The notes beneath the pieces were generated by a model. The model saw only the letters and a list, made by a program, of their open reading frames with translations, had not been told where the DNA came from and did no database searches. Source: Paraburkholderia agricolaris (GTDB lineage: Bacteria; Pseudomonadota; Gammaproteobacteria; Burkholderiales; Burkholderiaceae). From it: DNA of 64,000 bases. Of the stretch, positions 59,965 through 64,000 are shown in pieces. The stretch is taken from contig NZ_QPER01000002.1 of assembly GCF_009455635.1 (NCBI RefSeq), positions 3,658,001-3,722,000 of the forward strand, given 5' to 3'. How positions within the stretch are numbered: position 1 is the first letter of the stretch; the number at the start of each line of letters is the position of its first letter. The position numbers and the translations under genes were made by a program.

Positions 59965-61329
59965 CTAGCCGCCTTCATCGTCGAACGTTTTCGGATAAAC
60001 GCGCACCAGCACGATGCGCGGTCCCTTCATCTTCTTGATCACCACGTCGAAGCGATCGAATTCGATCCGCTGCCCTTCGGTAGGCAGATCGTTGAGCGCC
60101 TGAATCACAAGGCCGCCGACCGATTCAGCCCGGCCTTCGTCGATGTCGATTCCAAGCGCACGTTCCAGTGAGACCACCGGCAAGCTGCCCTTGCCCATCA
60201 AGGTGCCGTCGTCCATGCGCGTCCAGTCGGCGTCGCCCTGGCGGAATTCATCGTGGATCTGCCCAACCAGCGCGCCGAGCAGATTGTCCAGCGTGAGAAA
60301 GCCGATCGGCTTCGAGTTCTTATGGCCCACCAGCGCGAAATGCGGCGCACCCTTGCGGAAGCGGCGAAACAGTTCGAGCGCCGGCATGTCCGGTTTGACG
60401 TACTGCACGGGGCGCGCGTATTTGGACAGGTCGTCGAGCGTGCTGCCCGCGTGCCGCGCCAGCAGCAAGTCCTTCAAATGGATCATGCCGGCCACGCGCT
60501 CGCCGGACGCGTCTTCGAACAACGGATAGCGGCTGAAACGATGCCGCGCCACCACCTGCATGTTTTCGCGCAACGGCAAATCGCGCCGCAGGCCGACCAT
60601 TTCATAGGACGGACGCATCAGATCCGACACCGTCATGCGAGAAAAATCCAGCGAATGCGCGATCGTGTTCCATTCGTCCTGGCTGTAGGCGCCATCCGGT
60701 GAACCGAGTTCAGTCGCGACGTTGGCGCGGCGGCCACGCAGGATCAGCTTGAGTTCGTCGGTCGAGTAATGCGAATCGTGGCCGTGCTCTCCGTTGAGGC
60801 CCGCAAGTTTCAACACCGCGTTGGCACTGGAGTTGAGCACCCAGATCGCCGGATACATCGCCCAGTAGAAACCGTACAGCGGCGTGGCGGCCCACAGCGA
60901 AACCTTTTCCGCTTCACGAATGGCCAGCGATTTCGGCGCCAGTTCGCCCACCACGATATGCAGGAACGATATGCACGAGAACGCGAAGAACAGCGAGATG
61001 CCGTGAATCAGCTTTTCCGACTCCACGCCAAGCAGGCTAAAGACCGGCGTGAGCAGTTCCGCGAACGCCGGCTCGCCGATCCAGCCGAGCCCGAGCGACG
61101 CCAGCGTAATACCGAGCTGACAGGCCGACAGATAGGCGTCGAGCCGGCCATGCACCTTCGCCAGCAAACGCCCCCGCATGCCGTGTTTGGCCGCGAGGCT
61201 CTGCACGCGCGTCTGCCGCAGCTTCACCAGGCCAAATTCGGCGGCGACAAAGAAACCGTTGAGGGCGACGAGAAACAATGCACCGATAAGGGCGACAACC
61301 TGGATCAAAGCGAGGGGCTCCGGCAACAA
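59965..61329 (-). CDS. CNNM/CorC-type membrane protein (hemolysin family)
   Basis: 454 residues. An N-terminal DUF21 transmembrane domain (ALIGALFLVALNGFFVAAEF and three more segments), a tandem CBS pair (MTVSDLMRPSYEMVGLRRDL and VAGMIHLKDLLLARH) and a C-terminal CorC/HlyC transporter-associated domain (DWTRMDDGTLMGKGSLPVVS). Members are linked to magnesium/cobalt export or tolerance, though often annotated as hemolysins. The best start is a TTG at 61329 with no good ribosome site, and I could not find a better upstream ATG, so the first few residues are uncertain. Confidence 0.85.
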   Translation of the reverse strand: MLPEPLALIQVVALIGALFLVALNGFFVAAEFGLVKLRQTRVQSLAAKHGMRGRLLAKVHGRLDAYLSACQLGITLASLGLGWIGEPAFAELLTPVFSLLGVESEKLIHGISLFFAFSCISFLHIVVGELAPKSLAIREAEKVSLWAATPLYGFYWAMYPAIWVLNSSANAVLKLAGLNGEHGHDSHYSTDELKLILRGRRANVATELGSPDGAYSQDEWNTIAHSLDFSRMTVSDLMRPSYEMVGLRRDLPLRENMQVVARHRFSRYPLFEDASGERVAGMIHLKDLLLARHAGSTLDDLSKYARPVQYVKPDMPALELFRRFRKGAPHFALVGHKNSKPIGFLTLDNLLGALVGQIHDEFRQGDADWTRMDDGTLMGKGSLPVVSLERALGIDIDEGRAESVGGLVIQALNDLPTEGQRIEFDRFDVVIKKMKGPRIVLVRVYPKTFDDEGG

Positions 61330-61403
61330 AAGTTGTCAGTATAAAACGTGAAAGCAAGATGAAAGTTAATCGTGCACCGGGAAGTGTGCCGATTACCCGC
61401 CGC

Positions 61404-62210
61404 TCACGTGGAGGTCGATGCACTCAGTGGCACATGCAGCGCGAGCGTAACAGTTTCGCCCTCAGGTGCGTCGCTTTGCTCGAAACTGCCGCCGTGTGCT
61501 TCCGCGACGCGCTTACACAGCGCGAACACCCACGCGATCCGTTTGGCCTCGCGCGGTTCACGCGCCTGTTTGAGGGCAAAAGCTTCAAGCACATGGGGCA
61601 CCGAAGCATCCTCCAGTGCGGCGGCGCTCTGATTGAAAGCGACCGTGGCGTACCACCGGGAGGCGTCCGCGCGCGCGGCCAGCGTGACTGCGGCACCCTT
61701 TGGGCTCGCTTCGACGGCAAACGTGAGCATCACCCACAGCGCGGCGGCGAGACGCTCGCGGTCGCCGTTGAGCTGCTCGGTAGCGAGTTGCGACTCGACC
61801 GTGAGCTCGACGCCACGCGCTCGAGCCAACCCCGAGCGGACTTCCTCCACGGTTTCATCGAGTAGCGGATGCAGCGGAAACGGCGCCAAAGCAAGTGCCA
61901 GTGATCGGGTCTCAGCGCGCGTGGCATCGACAATCGTCTCCAGCAGCTTCACCTGCTGGTCCACGCCATTACGAATTCCGGTGACGGCGCGCTGCGAATT
62001 GGGATCGTTTGCATCGAGCTTGCGCTCGAGCACGTACGCCCAGCTATGGATGGCGTTCAGCGGACCGCGCAGGTCGTGTGACACAAGCGACAGCACGTGA
62101 TCGCGCATGAACAGCGCAGTCTCCGCGCGCAGACGCGCGGTGCGTTCGGAGACGACGAGGCCGGAAGAAGCCGGCTTGGCGCCGGTGGTCCCGGTGGAAG
62201 ACGTTGTCAC
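61404..62210 (-). CDS. Histidine-kinase-like protein with a degenerate ATP-binding domain
   Basis: 268 residues, cytoplasmic (no membrane segments). The dimerisation/phospho-acceptor domain is intact: VLSLVSHDLRGPLNAIHSWA with H45. The C-terminal ATPase fold is recognisable in outline (DRERLAAALWVMLTFAVEAS and VFALCKRVAEAHGGSFEQS), but the N-box Asn is replaced, the DTGxGI box is absent (FNQSAAALEDASVPH), and the GLGLGL box is lost. ATP binding is therefore doubtful. No response regulator is adjacent. It could act as a phosphotransfer or phosphatase protein, or as a pseudokinase. Confidence 0.75.
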   Translation of the reverse strand: MTTSSTGTTGAKPASSGLVVSERTARLRAETALFMRDHVLSLVSHDLRGPLNAIHSWAYVLERKLDANDPNSQRAVTGIRNGVDQQVKLLETIVDATRAETRSLALALAPFPLHPLLDETVEEVRSGLARARGVELTVESQLATEQLNGDRERLAAALWVMLTFAVEASPKGAAVTLAARADASRWYATVAFNQSAAALEDASVPHVLEAFALKQAREPREAKRIAWVFALCKRVAEAHGGSFEQSDAPEGETVTLALHVPLSASTST

Positions 62211-62398
62211 GATCGAGCCCTCTCAGGCAGTACATGGAATATTGAACGAAACCCCATTATAGGCATGCCGTCCTGGGCAACCAGCTTGGCCGGACGGCTA
62301 ACGTGGACGCAAACCGCATGCCACCTGCCAATCCTCGGCGATACGACCTCAACACGCCTACAATGTCGGTTTTACGTTTTTGACCTAAGGAGCGACAT

Positions 62399-62740
62399 AT
62401 GTCGACTGTGACTACCGAATCCGGCCTGAAATATGAAGACATCGTTGAAGGCACCGGCGCCGAAGCGGTTGCCGGCAAAACCGTCAGCGTGCACTACACG
62501 GGCTGGCTGACCGACGGTCAGAAGTTCGACTCGAGCAAGGACCGCAACGACCCGTTCGCGTTCGTGCTGGGCGGCGGCATGGTCATCAAGGGCTGGGATG
62601 AAGGCGTGCAAGGCATGAAGGTCGGCGGCACGCGCAAGCTGACGATTCCGCCGCAACTCGGCTACGGCGTACGTGGCGCGGGCGGCGTGATTCCGCCGAA
62701 TGCCACGCTCGTGTTCGAAGTCGAACTGCTCGACGTCTAA
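62399..62740 (+). CDS. FKBP-type peptidyl-prolyl isomerase
   Basis: 113 residues, ATG 62399 with AAGGAGCGAC before it. Single FKBP domain without signal peptide: [60 protein letters not shown] and [17 protein letters not shown]. Active-site aromatics (Tyr, Phe, Trp, Tyr) are present. Cytoplasmic proline-isomerase and chaperone. Divergent from the degenerate kinase. Confidence 0.95.
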   Translation: MSTVTTESGLKYEDIVEGTGAEAVAGKTVSVHYTGWLTDGQKFDSSKDRNDPFAFVLGGGMVIKGWDEGVQGMKVGGTRKLTIPPQLGYGVRGAGGVIPPNATLVFEVELLDV

Positions 62741-62774
62741 GTTTTCACTGTTTTGTAATTGCGCCATTAAGCCA

Positions 62775-63554
62775 ATGGGTCACGCCGCCATCACCGCACC
62801 TAGCGTTTCGCTGCGCCGTTACGGCACGGTCGAAGCGTCGGACGTGCACGATTTTCACCAGGTCGTGCTCGGGCTCGACGGCGCGATGGTGATGGCGGTA
62901 GACGGCGTCGCGCAACAGATCGACGCCGGTTCCGCCTGGCTTATTCCGGCCGGCGCGCGGCACGACTACGCGGGCATCGGCGAGAACCGGCAATTGGTGC
63001 TGGATCTGCCGGCCGCCTCGCTGGCCGTGCCGGAGCGTCTGTTCGACCGCGCGCGGGCGGTCACAGTGGATGCCTCGCTCACGCAGCTCGTGCATCGGAT
63101 TGCGGGGCACGCCACAGGCGGCGCTCAGACCAACGATCTGGACGCCCGGCGTTTTCAATGGGATGCAGCCGCACGATTGGGCGCTGCGTTGGTGGCCGAT
63201 ACCGGCACCATGGCCGGAGCGCAGGCATACGGCGCCGGCCTCGACTTCGCGCGCATCGACCGCTGGCTGCGCGCCCATCTCTCGGAACCGCTGCGTATCG
63301 CCGACCTTGCCGCGCATTGCGGCTTCGGCATGCGGCGCTTCCATCAGCTTTTTATCGAAGCCTTCGGCGAAACGCCGCATCGCTATTTGCAGCGTCTGCG
63401 GCTCGATACGTCACTGGGTTTGCTGTCCGATCCACGCTTGTCGCTGAGCGATATCACGCTGGAAATCGGCTTTGGCGATCAGAGCGCCTACACCCACGCA
63501 TTCACGCGGCGCTTCGGGCTGGCGCCCGGTCAATGGCGCTCGCTGCGTCATTGA
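62775..63554 (+). CDS. AraC-family transcriptional regulator
   Basis: 259 residues from ATG 62775 (MGHAAITAPSVSL). An N-terminal cupin-like sensing domain (VLGLDGAMVMAVDGVAQQID, HDYAGIGENRQLVLDLPAAS) precedes two helix-turn-helix motifs at the C-terminus (LRIADLAAHCGFGMRRFHQL and LSDITLEIGFGDQSAYTHAF, with TRRFGLAPGQWR). Inducer unknown. It starts 34 bases after the FKBP stop, but a separate promoter is equally possible. metZ is convergent. Confidence 0.88.
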   Translation: MGHAAITAPSVSLRRYGTVEASDVHDFHQVVLGLDGAMVMAVDGVAQQIDAGSAWLIPAGARHDYAGIGENRQLVLDLPAASLAVPERLFDRARAVTVDASLTQLVHRIAGHATGGAQTNDLDARRFQWDAAARLGAALVADTGTMAGAQAYGAGLDFARIDRWLRAHLSEPLRIADLAAHCGFGMRRFHQLFIEAFGETPHRYLQRLRLDTSLGLLSDPRLSLSDITLEIGFGDQSAYTHAFTRRFGLAPGQWRSLRH

Positions 63555-63574
63555 TGATTGCGCTTGGGTGATCC

Positions 63575-63608
63575 GCGAGCCACCTGAAAAAGGCGGCTCG
63601 CATTTCTT
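63575..63608. terminator. Terminator between AraC gene and metZ
   Basis: GCGAGCC-A-CCT with AGG-C-GGCTCGC around a GAAAA loop, then a short T-rich stretch. Ten base pairs around one mismatch. Placed between convergent stops at 63554 and 63649. Confidence 0.75.
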
Positions 63609-63648
63609 GCTACCGCTGCTTGCTACCGCTGCCCCGCACGCTGAGCGA

Positions 63649-64000
63649 TTAACCCGCCAGACCGCGTTCCAGATCGCCGCGGATATCGCCGGCGTTTTCC
63701 AGACCTACTGCAAGACGGATCAGACCTTCGCTGATCCCCGCCGCGGCACGCGCTTCCGGCGTTACGCGACCGTGCGTGGTCGTTGCCGGATGCGTGATGG
63801 TGGTACGCGTGTCGCCGAGATTGCCGGTGATCGAGCAGATCTTCGTGCTGTCGATCACGCGCCAGGCATTCGCGCGCATCTGCTCAGGCGTATCGCCCTT
63901 CAATTCGAACGACAGAATTGCGCCGCCCGACTTTTGCTGACGCATGGCCAGCGCGTGCTGCGGGTGCGACTCGAGCCCCGGATAGAACACCCGGTTCACG
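63649..64000 (-). CDS. metZ: O-succinylhomoserine sulfhydrylase, C-terminal part (runs off right edge)
   Basis: About 116 C-terminal residues of a Cys/Met-metabolism PLP enzyme; the N-terminal three-quarters lie beyond the window. The visible part has VFYPGLESHPQHALAMRQQK, SGGAILSFELKG, ICSITGNLGDTRTTITHPAT and GLIRLAVGLENAGDI, the typical end of the fold with substrate-contacting Arg. The TTHGRVTPEARAAAGISEG phrase fits MetZ rather than MetB. It would make homocysteine from O-succinylhomoserine and sulfide. The specific family call is a judgement from partial sequence. Confidence 0.85.
   Translation of the reverse strand, partial: VNRVFYPGLESHPQHALAMRQQKSGGAILSFELKGDTPEQMRANAWRVIDSTKICSITGNLGDTRTTITHPATTTHGRVTPEARAAAGISEGLIRLAVGLENAGDIRGDLERGLAG

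Noticed and set aside
1..64000. Mobile element, prophage, CRISPR array or integration site
   Set aside because: No transposase, integrase or phage genes, no regularly spaced repeats, and no tRNA with flanking direct repeats were seen. The toxin-antitoxin-like genes alone do not make an island.

Overview
The window is GC-rich chromosomal DNA of a Burkholderiales bacterium, most probably Paraburkholderia. The evidence is the dxs-ispA-xseB block, the DUF3563 and BPSS1780-type proteins, the codon bias and the GlgE/TreS-Mak fusion genes; the genus is inferred and was not computed. It holds about 56 protein-coding loci, including a 5'-truncated metZ at the right edge, a dxs that runs off the left edge and one clear pseudogene. 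I saw no rRNA, tRNA, CRISPR array, insertion sequence or prophage.

Layout. 1-3.2 kb: isoprenoid genes dxs and ispA with xseB, all on the minus strand. 3.4-8.1 kb: a Rieske oxygenase, an SseA-type sulfurtransferase, a Tat-exported dienelactone hydrolase and an NDH-2-like dehydrogenase. 8.3-11.8 kb: polA head-to-head with a LOG-family gene. 11.9-15.6 kb: a LysR regulator divergent from a split chromate transporter, then AMP nucleosidase. 15.8-21.4 kb: a small secreted protein, thrB, a membrane protein, the ohrR/ohr peroxide pair, photolyase and DUF3563. 21.5-23.8 kb: a PHB-depolymerase-like esterase and a PAP2 phosphatase. 23.9-27 kb: modABC with a convergent modE and a good ModE box. 27.1-32.7 kb: a mixed stretch with a tautomerase/LysR pair, a DUF4160-DUF2442 pair, ArgP, a low-complexity secreted protein, a Xre-RES toxin-antitoxin pair and a PPP-family phosphatase. 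32.9-36.7 kb: a three-subunit periplasmic FAD dehydrogenase of the FAD-glucose dehydrogenase type. 38.1-56.6 kb: one long plus-strand cluster glgE, treS-mak, glgB, glgX, treZ, malQ, treY. 56.7-64 kb: NTF2-like protein, TetR, an oddly built dipeptidase, a wrecked TauE/SafE gene, a CorC/HlyC-type membrane protein, a degenerate histidine kinase, an FKBP isomerase, an AraC regulator and metZ.

The centrepiece is the 18.5 kb glucan/trehalose cluster. TreS interconverts trehalose and maltose, the fused kinase makes maltose-1-phosphate, GlgE polymerises it and GlgB branches the glucan. GlgX and MalQ trim and rearrange chains, and TreY plus TreZ return glucan to trehalose. No glgC or glgA is present here. 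Several junctions overlap by 4-8 bases, suggesting translational coupling.

The most notable observations are a GlgE with a tandem-duplicated barrel whose N-terminal copy keeps the nucleophile Asp but has Ala where the acid Glu should be, a histidine kinase that keeps its His box but lacks all recognisable ATP-binding boxes, a dipeptidase with a DUF3299-like domain in front of an internal Tat/lipobox signal, and compact toxin-antitoxin-like pairs with visible promoter and operator elements.
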